Below are positions 7,127 through 15,498 of a stretch of DNA of 64,000 nt, one piece after another. The DNA is from Streptosporangium nondiastaticum (lineage in GTDB: Bacteria; Actinomycetota; Actinomycetes; Streptomycetales; Streptomycetaceae). The notes beneath the pieces were generated by a model. It saw only the letters and a list, made by a program, of their open reading frames with translations, made no database searches and had not been told where the DNA came from. Location of the stretch: NCBI RefSeq assembly GCF_003011965.1, contig NZ_PXWG01000017.1, positions 1 through 64,000 on the forward strand, written 5' to 3'. Position 1 is the stretch's first letter. Every line of letters begins with the position of its first letter. The translations under genes were made by a program, and so were the position numbers.

Positions 7127-8683
7127 ATGTCTCAACAGCCATGCGTGCGCACTGCGGAGGGCCTGGTCGAGGGCCGGCGGCGGCGGTACGGGCACGCGGT
7201 CTTCCGCGGCATCCCGTACGCCCAGGCGCCGGTGGGAGCGCTCCGGTTCGCCGCGCCCGTCCCGCTCCGGCCCTGGGACGGCATACGGCAGGCCGTGGAT
7301 TTCGGCCCTCCGCCGCCGCAGTCCGTTCCCCACGCCGGGCCGCCAGCCGGGAGTTCACCGGCGGGCACCGACTGGCTGACGCTCAACGTCTGCACGCCGG
7401 ACCCGGGCGCCGCGGGGCTGCCGGTGCTGGTGTGGATCCCCGGGGGCGCCTACGTGGCGGCGGACTCCGGCGACCCGATGTACGACCCGGCCGAGCCGGC
7501 CTCGGCGGGGCTCGTCGTGGTGAGCATCAACTACCGGGTGGGCGCCGAGGGTTTCGCCTTGCTCGACGGCGCGCCGCCCAACCGCGGGTTCCTGGACCAG
7601 ATCGCGGCGCTGGAGTGGGTGCAGCGGAACATCGCCGCGTTCGGCGGGGACCCCGGCCGGGTCACCGTGGCCGGGCAGTCCGCCGGGGCCGGGTCGATCG
7701 CGGCCCTGCTGACGATGGAGCCGGCGCGCGGGCTGTTCCGGCGGGCCGTCACCCACTCGGTGCCGGGATGGCACTGCACGCGCGCCCTCGCGGAACAGGC
7801 CGCGGCCGCGCTGGCGGACCGGCTCGGCACGGCTCCCACGGCCGCGGCCCTGTCCGGCGTCGACCCGTGGCGCCTGGCGGGCGAGCTCACCGCGCTCAGC
7901 GCCGGGCTGCCCGGCCGCCGCGAGAGCTGGGGGCGGCTCGCCCAGGCGGGCATCGCCATGTGCCCGGTCGTCGACGGCGAGGTCCTCTCCGAAACGCCCT
8001 GGCCCGCGCTGGCCGGCGGCCGCGCGAGCGGGACCGAACTCCTCGTCGGCCACACGCGCGATGAGTTCCGGCTCTTCAGCGTCATGACCGGACGGCTGGG
8101 CACGTTCACCGACGAGGATGCCCGTACGGCCCTGGAGCTGTTCGCCCCGGCGCCGGACGGCGCGGCCGCCTACCGGGCCGCCCACCCGCGGGCCTCCGCG
8201 GAGGAGCTGCTGGAAACGGTGTACTCCGACGCCCTCTTCCGGATGCCCTCGCTGCAGCTGGCCGAGGCTAACGCGGCGGCCGGCGGCACGTCGTTCCTCT
8301 TCGAGCTGCGGCTGGGCTCCACGGCCATGGGCGGGGTCTTGGGCGCGTGCCACAGCCTCGACGTCCCCCTGGCCTTCGGCACCCTGGCCAGCCCCACCGG
8401 CAAGGGGCTCCTCGGCGACCGGCCCACGCCCGAGGCCCTCGCGGTCTCGCAGGAACTCCAGCAGGCGTGGATCCGCTTCGCCACCACGGGTGCTCCCGGG
8501 TGGGCCGCGTACCGCCCCGGCGAGCGGCTCACGCGCGTCCTGGAAGGCGAGTCGAAGACCATGCCCTATCCGGAAGAGTCCTCGCGCCGCATCTGGGAGG
8601 GGCACGCCCCGGCGCCCTTCGACCTCGTACGGCCAGGACCGCCCACGGGTGATTCCGGTGCCGAAGCCACCGTCTCGCTCTAA
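7127..8683 (+). CDS. Carboxylesterase, type B
   Basis: A 518-residue COesterase-family alpha/beta hydrolase. It opens with the family-typical T-x-E-G-L-V-E-G and F-R-G-I-P-Y-A-x-A-P-V-G, has the oxyanion stretch WIPGGAY, and the nucleophile elbow G-Q-S-A-G-A with Ser185. It likely hydrolyses a short-chain ester or carbamate in the cytosol, since no signal peptide is visible. It is transcribed divergently from the TetR gene, a common repressor/esterase arrangement. Its stop overlaps the stop of the convergent LysR gene (TAA at 8681-8683, opposite stop at 8680-8682). Confidence 0.88.
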   Translation: MSQQPCVRTAEGLVEGRRRRYGHAVFRGIPYAQAPVGALRFAAPVPLRPWDGIRQAVDFGPPPPQSVPHAGPPAGSSPAGTDWLTLNVCTPDPGAAGLPVLVWIPGGAYVAADSGDPMYDPAEPASAGLVVVSINYRVGAEGFALLDGAPPNRGFLDQIAALEWVQRNIAAFGGDPGRVTVAGQSAGAGSIAALLTMEPARGLFRRAVTHSVPGWHCTRALAEQAAAALADRLGTAPTAAALSGVDPWRLAGELTALSAGLPGRRESWGRLAQAGIAMCPVVDGEVLSETPWPALAGGRASGTELLVGHTRDEFRLFSVMTGRLGTFTDEDARTALELFAPAPDGAAAYRAAHPRASAEELLETVYSDALFRMPSLQLAEANAAAGGTSFLFELRLGSTAMGGVLGACHSLDVPLAFGTLASPTGKGLLGDRPTPEALAVSQELQQAWIRFATTGAPGWAAYRPGERLTRVLEGESKTMPYPEESSRRIWEGHAPAPFDLVRPGPPTGDSGAEATVSL

Positions 8684-9591
8684 ACGGGTCCGCCCTGCGG
8701 CCCTTGCCGGCTGTTGAGGCAGGAGCGTACGAAGTCCCGGACGACGGGGTCGGCGTCCGCGGAGGCGGGCCAGGCGACTCCGACCCGGCTGGGGCTGACG
8801 CCGGTGACCGGGCGGTACGTGATGCCCGGGCGTGCGTAGTAGCGGGCGGCGGATTCGGGGGCGAGGGCGATCCCGTAGCCGTTGGCGATCGCGCTCAGCC
8901 ATTCGTCGGGCTGGTCGGTGACGGCGCCGACGCGGACGGGGTGGCCGTCGCGCTCGTCGGCGGCCAGCCAGTAGTCCCGCCAGGCGCCCGTCCGGGGCGG
9001 GGCCGCCACGAACGGCTCGTCCCGCAGATCCCGGAACGGAATCCGTTCGCGCACGGCGAGGGGGTGCGCCTCGGGCAGCGCGATCCAGCGGGGTTCGCTG
9101 AACAGGACCTCGACGCGTACGGCGTCCTGGCCGGGGAAGGGCAGCCGCAGCAGGGCGGCGTCGACGTCCCCGTCGGCGAGGCCGGCGCTCGGATCCGCCC
9201 ACGAGGCCTGGCGCATCTCGACCCGCCAGCCCGGCCGGCGCCGGGCGAACTCCGCGACGATGTGCTGGGTCGCCTCGTTGGCGGCGCTGGCCAGGAACCC
9301 GACCCGCAGGACGCGGGCCGCCCTGCCAGCCGCGCCCTTCGTCTCCCCCAGGGCCCGGTCCCACTCGGCCAGCAGGTCGGGCACCCGCGCCGCCAGCACC
9401 CTGCCCGGAGCGGTGAGGACCATGCCGGTCTGCGACCGCGTGAACAGCCGTACCCCGACCCGGTCCTCCAGCTGCTTGATCTGCCTCGTCAGTGCGGGCT
9501 GTGACACGAACAGCCGTTCCGCGGCCCGGGTCAGGCTGCCGTCCTCCGCCACGGCGACGAAGGAACGGAGCAACCGGGTGTCGACGTCCAT
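8680..9591 (-). CDS. LysR-family transcriptional regulator
   Basis: A 303-residue LTTR. The winged HTH occupies residues 1-60 (LLRSFVAVAEDGSLTRAAER, LFVSQPALTRQIKQLE, then GVRLFTR) followed by a two-lobed periplasmic-binding-like effector domain (about 90-295). It is divergent from the small DoxX-like gene with a 95-bp shared gap, so that gene is the expected target. The 3' end overlaps the carboxylesterase stop. Confidence 0.92.
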   Translation of the reverse strand: MDVDTRLLRSFVAVAEDGSLTRAAERLFVSQPALTRQIKQLEDRVGVRLFTRSQTGMVLTAPGRVLAARVPDLLAEWDRALGETKGAAGRAARVLRVGFLASAANEATQHIVAEFARRRPGWRVEMRQASWADPSAGLADGDVDAALLRLPFPGQDAVRVEVLFSEPRWIALPEAHPLAVRERIPFRDLRDEPFVAAPPRTGAWRDYWLAADERDGHPVRVGAVTDQPDEWLSAIANGYGIALAPESAARYYARPGITYRPVTGVSPSRVGVAWPASADADPVVRDFVRSCLNSRQGPQGGPV

Positions 9592-9686
9592 GCCATCAGG
9601 TTATAGACGCAGGCATTGGACGCCGTGCCGAGGGGTTGGCGAGGCTGGGCGCACTCCCGCTCCGCGCCTCTCCGAAAGGACAACGG

Positions 9687-10037
9687 GTGTTCATCGCCTA
9701 CGTGATCGTCACCGTCGTCACGATCGCCGCCAACGCCGGGATCGCCGTGGCGGACCTGATGAAGGCCGGGTTCGTCCTCGCCAACGCGGCCGAGGTGGGG
9801 ACCCCGCGCTCCTGGATCCCCCCGCTCGCCGCGCTCAAGGGGGCCGGTGCCGCCGGGCTGCTGCTCGGCCTGCTCGGTGTCCCCTTCATCGGTGCCGCGG
9901 CCGCGACCGGGCTGGTCCTCTTCTACGTCGGCGCCGTCGCGGTACACGTCCGCGCCCGCGTCTACTACAACATGGCCTTCCCCGGCGGCTACTTGGCACT
10001 GAGCGTCGCGTCCCTCGTCCTCACAGCGACGCGATAG
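9687..10037 (+). CDS. DoxX-like small integral membrane protein
   Basis: A 116-residue membrane protein with about four hydrophobic segments. The pattern A-x-A-G-I-A-V-A-D-L near residues 16-25, K-G-A-G-A-A-G-L-L-L-G in the middle and L-V-L-F-Y-V-G-A-V-x-V-H-V-R-x-R fits the DoxX-like family of Actinobacteria. The GTG start has a GAAAGGA site 6 nt upstream. The function is unknown; relatives are linked to redox or electrophile stress. It is expected to be controlled by the divergent LysR regulator. Confidence 0.75.
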   Translation: MFIAYVIVTVVTIAANAGIAVADLMKAGFVLANAAEVGTPRSWIPPLAALKGAGAAGLLLGLLGVPFIGAAAATGLVLFYVGAVAVHVRARVYYNMAFPGGYLALSVASLVLTATR

Positions 10038-10066
10038 GCAGCCGGTGTGCCGCACTGCGAACCGCG

Positions 10067-10891
10067 TCACGCGGCGCCGGTGCGCACCGCGGTGACCGCC
10101 ACCGTCGCGTAGCGCACGGCGAAGCTGCCGCCCATGGCGTCAATAGCGGCCCCGACGTGCTCCAGCACGTCCGCCGCCTTGCCGGGCGGGAGCCGGGTGA
10201 GGGAGCCGTGGGTGGGCATCTGGTCCAGCCACGCGTCCCGGGTGTAGGTCCGGTCCCAGTCGAAGCGCCACTGCTCCGGCTCCCCGAATCCGCCCGACTC
10301 CCGTATTGCGTCGGCGGCCTTGGCCTCAAGCTGCCGGTGCCCGTCCAGGGCCTGCGCCTCCGTCGCCGGGATGGCGAACGGCGAGTCGGGCGCGACCCGC
10401 CTGTAGGCCGCGTCGAAGGCTTCGGTCACCTCCGGCGGAAGCCGGGGCACGTTCCAGAAGGCCGCGAGCCGGCCGCCGGTCCGCAGCGCCTGCGCGGCCT
10501 TGGCCGCTCCCGCGACCGGGTCGATCCAGTGCCAGGCCTGGGCGGCGACGACCGCGTCGAAGGCACGCCCCGCCGGGTCCCAGGCCTCGAACGCCGACAC
10601 GTCGACGTCCACGCCGAGCTGCCGCGCGAGTGCGGCCATCCGCGGGTCGGGCTCGACTCCCAGCACCCGGCAGCCGGCCGCCTGGAACTGGCGGGCGGCG
10701 ATTCCGGTGCCGCAGCCGACGTCGAGAACGTCGCCGGCGCCGGCGGCGATCCGTTCCACCAGGGCGCCGGGGTAGCGGGGCCGGGCCCGGTCGTACCGTT
10801 CGGCGTCCGTGCCGAACGACTCGGCCGTCTCCCGGTGTTGATGCGGTTCTCGATCCGAGGGGCTCGATCGCCCTGACGGTGAAGTGGGCAT
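10067..10891 (-). CDS. Class I SAM-dependent methyltransferase
   Basis: A 274-residue methyltransferase with motif I V-L-D-V-G-C-G-T-G near residues 55-63, an acidic end of strand 2 (V-L-G-V-E-P-D), and A-Q-A-W-H-W-I-D at motif IV/V, the pattern of the UbiE/Methyltransf_11 group in which WHWID is common. The substrate is unknown. The start ATG lies inside the first of two operator-like palindromes shared with the divergent TetR gene, so its expression is probably governed by that repressor. Confidence 0.83.
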   Translation of the reverse strand: MPTSPSGRSSPSDREPHQHRETAESFGTDAERYDRARPRYPGALVERIAAGAGDVLDVGCGTGIAARQFQAAGCRVLGVEPDPRMAALARQLGVDVDVSAFEAWDPAGRAFDAVVAAQAWHWIDPVAGAAKAAQALRTGGRLAAFWNVPRLPPEVTEAFDAAYRRVAPDSPFAIPATEAQALDGHRQLEAKAADAIRESGGFGEPEQWRFDWDRTYTRDAWLDQMPTHGSLTRLPPGKAADVLEHVGAAIDAMGGSFAVRYATVAVTAVRTGAA

Positions 10892-10919
10892 GCGCCCACT
10901 ATGGTGGGCACATGCCCAC
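10883..10919. promoter_or_regulatory. Double operator between methyltransferase and TetR genes
   Basis: Two palindromes with the same half-site: AGTGGGCATGCGCCCACT (10883-10900, 7-bp arms) and GTGGGCACATGCCCAC (10904-10919, 7-bp arms). Their centres are exactly 20 bp apart, so both face the same side of the helix. Site 1 covers the methyltransferase start codon. Site 2 sits where the -35 of the TetR gene would be for a -10 TAGGGT at 10931-10936. This is the expected layout for a TetR autorepressor that also shuts off the divergent gene. Confidence 0.72.
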
Positions 10920-10964
10920 TCGTCAACGGATAGGGTCCGGCGAGAGACGGAAAGGACGTGCCGC

Positions 10965-11582
10965 ATGCCGACCGGGGTGGCCCTGCGCGACGCGCGCGAG
11001 CAGTTGTTCGACGCCGCCGAGCGCATCCTGCTCCGGGCCGGGCCCAGCGCGCTGACCAGCCGCGCCGTCACGACCGAGGCGGGCTGCGCCAAGGGCGTCC
11101 TGCACCGGCACTTCGCCGACTTCGACGCCTTCCTCGCGGAGCTCGTACGGGACCGCGTCGCCCGGATCGACGGCTGGGCCGCGGCCCTGCGCGGCGCCGC
11201 CGGCACCGGCTCCGTCGCCGGCAACCTCGCCGCCGCGCTGACCGACCTCTTCGGTTCGGTCGCCGTGGCGATCGTCGCCCTGATCACCTTCCGGGACGAC
11301 CTGCGCGCCCGGCTGCGCCGGGCCGGACCGGGCGGCGGCATCCCGCTGCTGACGGAAGCCGCCGCCATGGTCGCCTCGTATCTGGCCGCCGAGCGCGAAC
11401 TGGGCCGCGTCTCAGGCGATGCGGACGTCGACGCGCTCGCTCCCGCGCTGATCGGTGCCGGTCACCTGCTGTTCGCCGACCGGACGAGCCCCCGGCCGGA
11501 GGCCGGAGCCGTCCGCAAGGTCGTGGCCTCGGTCCTCGCCGGCGCCCTCCGGGACGACGCTCCCGTCACCGACCGGACCTGA
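10965..11582 (+). CDS. TetR/AcrR-family regulator
   Basis: A 205-residue TetR-type repressor: HTH at about residues 10-55 (REQLFDAAERILLRAG, LTSRAVTTEAGCAKGVLHRHF) and a helical ligand domain. The ATG at 10965 has a GGAAAGGA ribosome site. An upstream in-frame start would translate through the operator and lacks such a site. It is probably the ligand-responsive regulator of the divergent methyltransferase through the paired GTGGGC palindromes. The 3' end overlaps a small convergent gene by 17 bp. Confidence 0.9.
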   Translation: MPTGVALRDAREQLFDAAERILLRAGPSALTSRAVTTEAGCAKGVLHRHFADFDAFLAELVRDRVARIDGWAAALRGAAGTGSVAGNLAAALTDLFGSVAVAIVALITFRDDLRARLRRAGPGGGIPLLTEAAAMVASYLAAERELGRVSGDADVDALAPALIGAGHLLFADRTSPRPEAGAVRKVVASVLAGALRDDAPVTDRT

Positions 11583-11826
11583 GGTGCAGGGCCACCACGA
11601 CTGTCGCCACGACCACCGCCAGCACTCCGGCCAGCGCCGCGAGCAGCACCGATGACGTCACCACGTAGGTGCCTGCGATGCTCGCCGTCACTCCGTTCAC
11701 GAGCGCCACGACCTCCGCGGGGCTCGGGTGACGGTCCGGTCCGGTGGGGCTGGTGGAGTCGGTGGAGTTGACGGAGCCGGTGGGGTCGGTCGTGCCGGAG
11801 TGCCGTGTGCCGCCATTGCGCCTCAT
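11566..11826 (-). CDS. Small single-pass membrane protein, unknown function
   Basis: An 86-residue protein not recognised as a named family. The first 35 residues are hydrophilic and rich in Thr, Ser and Pro (with a T-D-S/P-T-G-like repetition). One or two hydrophobic stretches follow (about 40-78), and it ends in basic residues. The ATG at 11826 has a GGCGAGG-like site. It is convergent with the TetR gene and divergent from the sigma-factor gene. Moderate doubt remains that it is translated. Confidence 0.45.
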   Translation of the reverse strand: MRRNGGTRHSGTTDPTGSVNSTDSTSPTGPDRHPSPAEVVALVNGVTASIAGTYVVTSSVLLAALAGVLAVVVATVVVALHLRSGR

Positions 11827-11993
11827 GAGGGCCTCGCCTTCATCGGGGTTGTTATCCGGAAAGGGGCGGAATACAGCGTTCCCGTGCAAGTGCTGCGGAC
11901 GGAGGCGGGTGCGAGGAATTCCGGCGGGCTTTTGCACGCTTCCGGCTCCCCACGGCCCTATAAGGGTGTGACCGACCCCGAGGAGGTGGCCGC

Positions 11994-12536
11994 GTGAGCC
12001 CCCGAGGAGATCGCGGAGCCTTACCCGCCGAGTTGCCGGGTTTCGCCGATTTCTTTACAGCGGAGTATCCACGCGTCGTGCACAGCCTGATGAGAGCCGG
12101 GGCGACTTACGAGGAAGCCGAGGACGCCACCCAGGACGCCATGCAGGAGCTCCTGCGCACATGGGCGGACTGCAAGTGCCCCGCGGGCTGGGTCCGGACG
12201 GCAGCCTGGCACGCGTACTGCAAGAAGGCCGAGCGCAACCGCAGACGCCTGGTCCTGGAGTCCCGGACCGCACACCTCTCGGGCCCGGCCCCGGCGGCCC
12301 CGCCGGAACCGGACGAGCACAAAAGGGTGCTGGAGGCCCTGCGCGCCCTCCCCCCTCGGCAGGGCCAGGTCCTGGCCCTGCACCTGGACGGCTACTCCGC
12401 ACAGGAGATCGCGGCGCTTCTCGGCGTGAAGGCGAGCACGGTCCGCAGCAACCTGCGGCACGCGATCGCCGCACTGCGGAGCTCACTGGAGAACCACGAG
12501 GAAGATGAAGGAGGTTCGCATGTCCGCAAGGGATGA
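11994..12536 (+). CDS. ECF-like RNA polymerase sigma factor
   Basis: A 180-residue sigma-70-family protein with region 2 at about 17-75 (F-T-A-E-Y-P-R-V-V-H, then Y-E-E-A-E-D-A-T-Q-D-A-M) and region 4 at about 112-165 (LPPRQGQVLALHLDGYS, AQEIAALLGVKASTVRSNLR). The GTG start follows GAGGAGGTGG. Codon 10 is TTA (12021-12023), making translation potentially bldA-dependent. No classical anti-sigma gene follows. Instead the next gene overlaps it by 17 bp and encodes a protein with a possible second sigma-region-2-like segment. Confidence 0.88.
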   Translation: MSPRGDRGALPAELPGFADFFTAEYPRVVHSLMRAGATYEEAEDATQDAMQELLRTWADCKCPAGWVRTAAWHAYCKKAERNRRRLVLESRTAHLSGPAPAAPPEPDEHKRVLEALRALPPRQGQVLALHLDGYSAQEIAALLGVKASTVRSNLRHAIAALRSSLENHEEDEGGSHVRKG

Positions 12537-13263
12537 TCACGGTCTCGCCACACGCAGGGCCCAGCCGAAGTCCACCAGAGTCGCCACGCAGCACGTGCAC
12601 CCGGCGTTCGAGCGATTCCTCCGGGCCGTCCGGGCCGACATCGAGAGCCGGCTCACCCCGGACGTGGTGCAGGAGCGGCTCCGTCGGCTCACCGGGCCGG
12701 CGGCCACCGCACCGGCCGCGGACCGCACGCGCAGCGCCGGTGTTCCCCGCTTCGAGTCCCGGGCCGGCTGGGCCGCTTACGGATATCACGTCATTCGTCT
12801 CTGGCTGCTCGCCATTGCCGCGACGGGAAGTCCCCGCGCGCGTCTCCGGCGGAACGATGTCGACGAACTCGCGGTGGAGACCGTGGCACGGGCGCTGAGC
12901 AGCTTCCGCGACCAGGAACTGCACCCCCTTCCGGAACCACGGACGGCGGATGCGGCGCTGAAGGCCGCTTTCCTCACCGAATGCGTGCGTCACCTTCCCT
13001 ACGTCAATCGAAGCCTTCGCCTCATGACCGAACAGGTTTCCTTCGAGGAATTCGAGGACACGGACGACATCGATCTCGTCGGGGCGCTGTGGGACTGCGC
13101 GACCACCGGACGGGCGGAGGAACTGCGCCGCGCGGCACGGGACGCGGGAGGAGAAGGCGAAGGGGAAGGCGACGCCGACGAGATCGTCACGCTGACCCCC
13201 ATCGCCATCCGTTCCGCGGTCCAGCGCTACCCGGAGGCGGTGACCCCCGGCTCCATCGCCTGA
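12520..13263 (+). CDS. Sigma-factor partner protein of unknown function
   Basis: A 247-residue protein with no family I can name. It starts inside the sigma gene, with an AAGGAGG ribosome site 5 nt before ATG 12520, so the two are translationally coupled. The middle (about 85-165) reads W-A-A-Y-G-Y-H-V-I-R-L-W-L-L, then D-V-D-E-L-A-V-E-T-V-A-R-A-L, then L-K-A-A-F-L-T-E-C-V-R. This resembles sigma region 2 (D-A-E-D-L-x-Q-E-T-F-x-R-A-L), and no region 4 is visible. The C-terminus is acidic with a G-E-G-E-G-E-G repeat. It could be a degenerate sigma paralogue or an accessory/anti-sigma factor. No membrane segment is seen. Confidence 0.6.
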   Translation: MSARDDHGLATRRAQPKSTRVATQHVHPAFERFLRAVRADIESRLTPDVVQERLRRLTGPAATAPAADRTRSAGVPRFESRAGWAAYGYHVIRLWLLAIAATGSPRARLRRNDVDELAVETVARALSSFRDQELHPLPEPRTADAALKAAFLTECVRHLPYVNRSLRLMTEQVSFEEFEDTDDIDLVGALWDCATTGRAEELRRAARDAGGEGEGEGDADEIVTLTPIAIRSAVQRYPEAVTPGSIA

Positions 13264-13321
13264 GCTCTTTTTCCCCACCACCGGCTTTTCCTTCGGCGCA
13301 CCACCGGACGCAAGGTGGCAC

Positions 13322-14380
13322 ATGAACGTGAACGTGAACGACGTGAAAGTGCGGCAGATCCTCCGGCGCTCCGACGAACTCGACCACGAGCAGTACGCGG
13401 TCGGGATCGAGATCCAGCCGTACAAACTCACCGGAGTCGTCGTCGGGGCCGACGGCGTGGTCCTGGCGCGCTCCCGTCGGCACCTCACGGTCATGGAGTC
13501 GGCAGAGGTGGTGAAGCGCGTCGCCGAGCTCGCGGAGAACCTCGTCGACGACAGGCTGGGATGCGCCTTCCCCAGGAGCAGGGTGTGCGTGGGGGTCCAG
13601 GTCGGCGGGCCCGTCGACCCGGACACGGGCATGGTGCTCCACCTGGTCAACGGGCCCGACGACCACCGGCACGAGAAACCTCCCCCGTACGAGTGGGAGG
13701 ACGTCCCGCTCGGTGCGGAACTCGCCTCCATGCTGGGCTGCGCCACCTCGGTGGAGAACGACGCGCACGCCTTCGCCGCGTACGAGCAGAGCCTCGGCGT
13801 GGGCCGCGTCGGCTCGACGTTCGGGGTCGTCCTCGTGCGCGACGGCGTGGGCGCCGGCATGGTCGTCCGGGGCGAACGGCTCTCCGCCCCGGTGGAGTTC
13901 GGGCACCTCCAGGTGTGGCCGAGGGGCCGCATCTGCGACTGCGGGATGCGCGGGTGCATCGAGAGCCAGGTCGGGAACCGGGCCCTGACCGCCGTGGTCA
14001 AGGAGCGGACCGGCCGGGAACTGGACGGGCTGGAGGCCGCGATCGCGCTCGCCGACGGCGACGACGCGCAGGCGCGCGAGGCACTGGCGGCCTTCCGCAA
14101 GGCCGGCACCTCGATAGCCCGCGGCATCGCCACGCTCCTCACCCTGTTCGGGCCCACCCACATGGTGGTCTACGGGGCGGAGGACCTCATCGGCGGCGGG
14201 CCCGGGCGCCGGGCGGCGAACGCCTTCCTCCACGCGATGCGGAAGTTCCCCGCGCACACGTTCCAGATCAGCAGGGACTGTCAGATCGTCACCAAACCGC
14301 TGGACGCCGTCCGTGGTGCGCACGGCGCCGCGCTGATCGCTCTGCAGGGCTGTCCCGGCGTCCTGCTCCAACCCCGGTAG
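13322..14380 (+). CDS. ROK-family protein (putative sugar kinase or regulator)
   Basis: A 352-residue ROK-fold protein. It has the zinc motif C-D-C-G-M-R-G-C-I-E (about 202-211) preceded by P-V-E-F-G-H-L, and V-E-N-D-A-H-A-F-A-A-Y as the sugar/ATP-site block. The N-terminal phosphate-1 loop is weak: V-G-I-E-I-Q-P-Y-K-L-T-G instead of G-x-D-x-G-G-T-K-x-x. Kinase activity is therefore doubtful, and a sensor or divergent role is possible. There is no N-terminal HTH. The start repeats Asn-Val pairs. It lies 10 bp upstream of a second, canonical ROK kinase and is likely co-transcribed with it. Confidence 0.8.
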   Translation: MNVNVNDVKVRQILRRSDELDHEQYAVGIEIQPYKLTGVVVGADGVVLARSRRHLTVMESAEVVKRVAELAENLVDDRLGCAFPRSRVCVGVQVGGPVDPDTGMVLHLVNGPDDHRHEKPPPYEWEDVPLGAELASMLGCATSVENDAHAFAAYEQSLGVGRVGSTFGVVLVRDGVGAGMVVRGERLSAPVEFGHLQVWPRGRICDCGMRGCIESQVGNRALTAVVKERTGRELDGLEAAIALADGDDAQAREALAAFRKAGTSIARGIATLLTLFGPTHMVVYGAEDLIGGGPGRRAANAFLHAMRKFPAHTFQISRDCQIVTKPLDAVRGAHGAALIALQGCPGVLLQPR

Positions 14381-14390
14381 GAGTTCCCCC

Positions 14391-15377
14391 ATGCGCCCAC
14401 GACTCCCCGACGACGGCCGGCTCGCCATCGGCCTCGACATCGGAGGAACGAAGATCGCCGCAGGAGTGGTCGACGCGGAGGGCCGCGTCACCGACCGCGT
14501 CCCTGCCGTGCCGTGCCCCTCCGACCAGGCGACCATCCTCAAGTCCGTCTCCGTCCTGATCGAGGCGCTGCGCTACCGCAATCCGGGGGTCGCAGCCGTC
14601 GGCGTGGGCGCGGCCGGCCTCGTCCGCTGGCCCGAAGGACGCGTCCTGACGGCCCCCAACACCGCCTACCACGACCTTCCGCTCCGGCGGCTGCTCCAGG
14701 AGTCCACGGGGCTGCCGGCCGTCGTCGAGAACGACGCCAACGCCGCCTGCTGGGCGGAGTACCGCTTGGGGAACAGCGCCGCCCACATGGCCTTCGTCAC
14801 CGTGGGGACAGGTGTCGGCGGGGGCCTCGTCCTGGCCGGTCGCCCCTTCCGGGGGCGCACCGGGATCGCCACGGAGATCGGGCACATGATCGTCGACCCG
14901 CACGGCACCGAACGCTGCGGCTGCGGGACCGTCGGCTGTCTCGAACCGCTGGCCTCCGGGCGGGCCCTCGGCCGCTACGGCAGCGCGGCGGCCGCGGCCG
15001 AACCCGGCGGGGCGCTGGCCGCCCTCGCCGACGGGTCGGGACGGGTGACCGGGGAGGCGGTGTCCGCGGCCGCACACGCCGGTGACCCGGCGGCACGGGC
15101 CCAGCTGGAGCGGCTCGGCCACTGGCTGGGCATCGGCGTCGCGACGCTCGTCAACCTCTTCGACGTCGAGCTGGTGGTCATCGGCGGCGGCGTGGCCGAA
15201 GCCGGCGAGCTCCTGCTGGCTCCTCTCCGCGCGAGCTTCGCCCGCTACGTGACCGCCGCCGCCCACCGCGAGCTCCCGGCCGTCGAACCCGCCCGCCTCG
15301 GCCCGGAGGCCGGATGGATCGGCGCGGCCCTCCTGGCCCTCGACCACGAGGAGGAGGACCCGGCCGGCGGGCAGTGA
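14391..15377 (+). CDS. ROK-family glucokinase-like sugar kinase
   Basis: A 328-residue canonical ROK kinase: phosphate-1 loop I-G-L-D-I-G-G-T-K-I-A (about 11-21), V-E-N-D-A-N-A-A-C-W-A-E, T-V-G-T-G-V-G-G-G-L (phosphate 2), E-I-G-H-M, and the zinc motif CGCGTVGCLE. It probably phosphorylates glucose or a related hexose. An AGGAG site precedes the ATG. It forms a two-gene unit with the preceding ROK paralogue and is followed by a strong hairpin terminator. Confidence 0.88.
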   Translation: MRPRLPDDGRLAIGLDIGGTKIAAGVVDAEGRVTDRVPAVPCPSDQATILKSVSVLIEALRYRNPGVAAVGVGAAGLVRWPEGRVLTAPNTAYHDLPLRRLLQESTGLPAVVENDANAACWAEYRLGNSAAHMAFVTVGTGVGGGLVLAGRPFRGRTGIATEIGHMIVDPHGTERCGCGTVGCLEPLASGRALGRYGSAAAAAEPGGALAALADGSGRVTGEAVSAAAHAGDPAARAQLERLGHWLGIGVATLVNLFDVELVVIGGGVAEAGELLLAPLRASFARYVTAAAHRELPAVEPARLGPEAGWIGAALLALDHEEEDPAGGQ

Positions 15378-15415
15378 CGCCTTCCGCTGTCCGTCCATCG
15401 GGTGAGCGTCCGCGT

Positions 15416-15441
15416 GTCCGGTGCCCCACGGGGCACCGGAC
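15416..15441 (+). terminator. Hairpin terminator after the ROK genes
   Basis: Perfect 12-bp arms GTCCGGTGCCCC and GGGGCACCGGAC around AC (in practice an 11-bp stem with a 4-nt loop), 39 bp after the kinase stop. No T-run. Confidence 0.65.
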
Positions 15442-15498
15442 CGATCACTCTTCCTGGACGGGTCCGTCCGTGGCCGACGGCCGGCCGGAGGAGGGACT

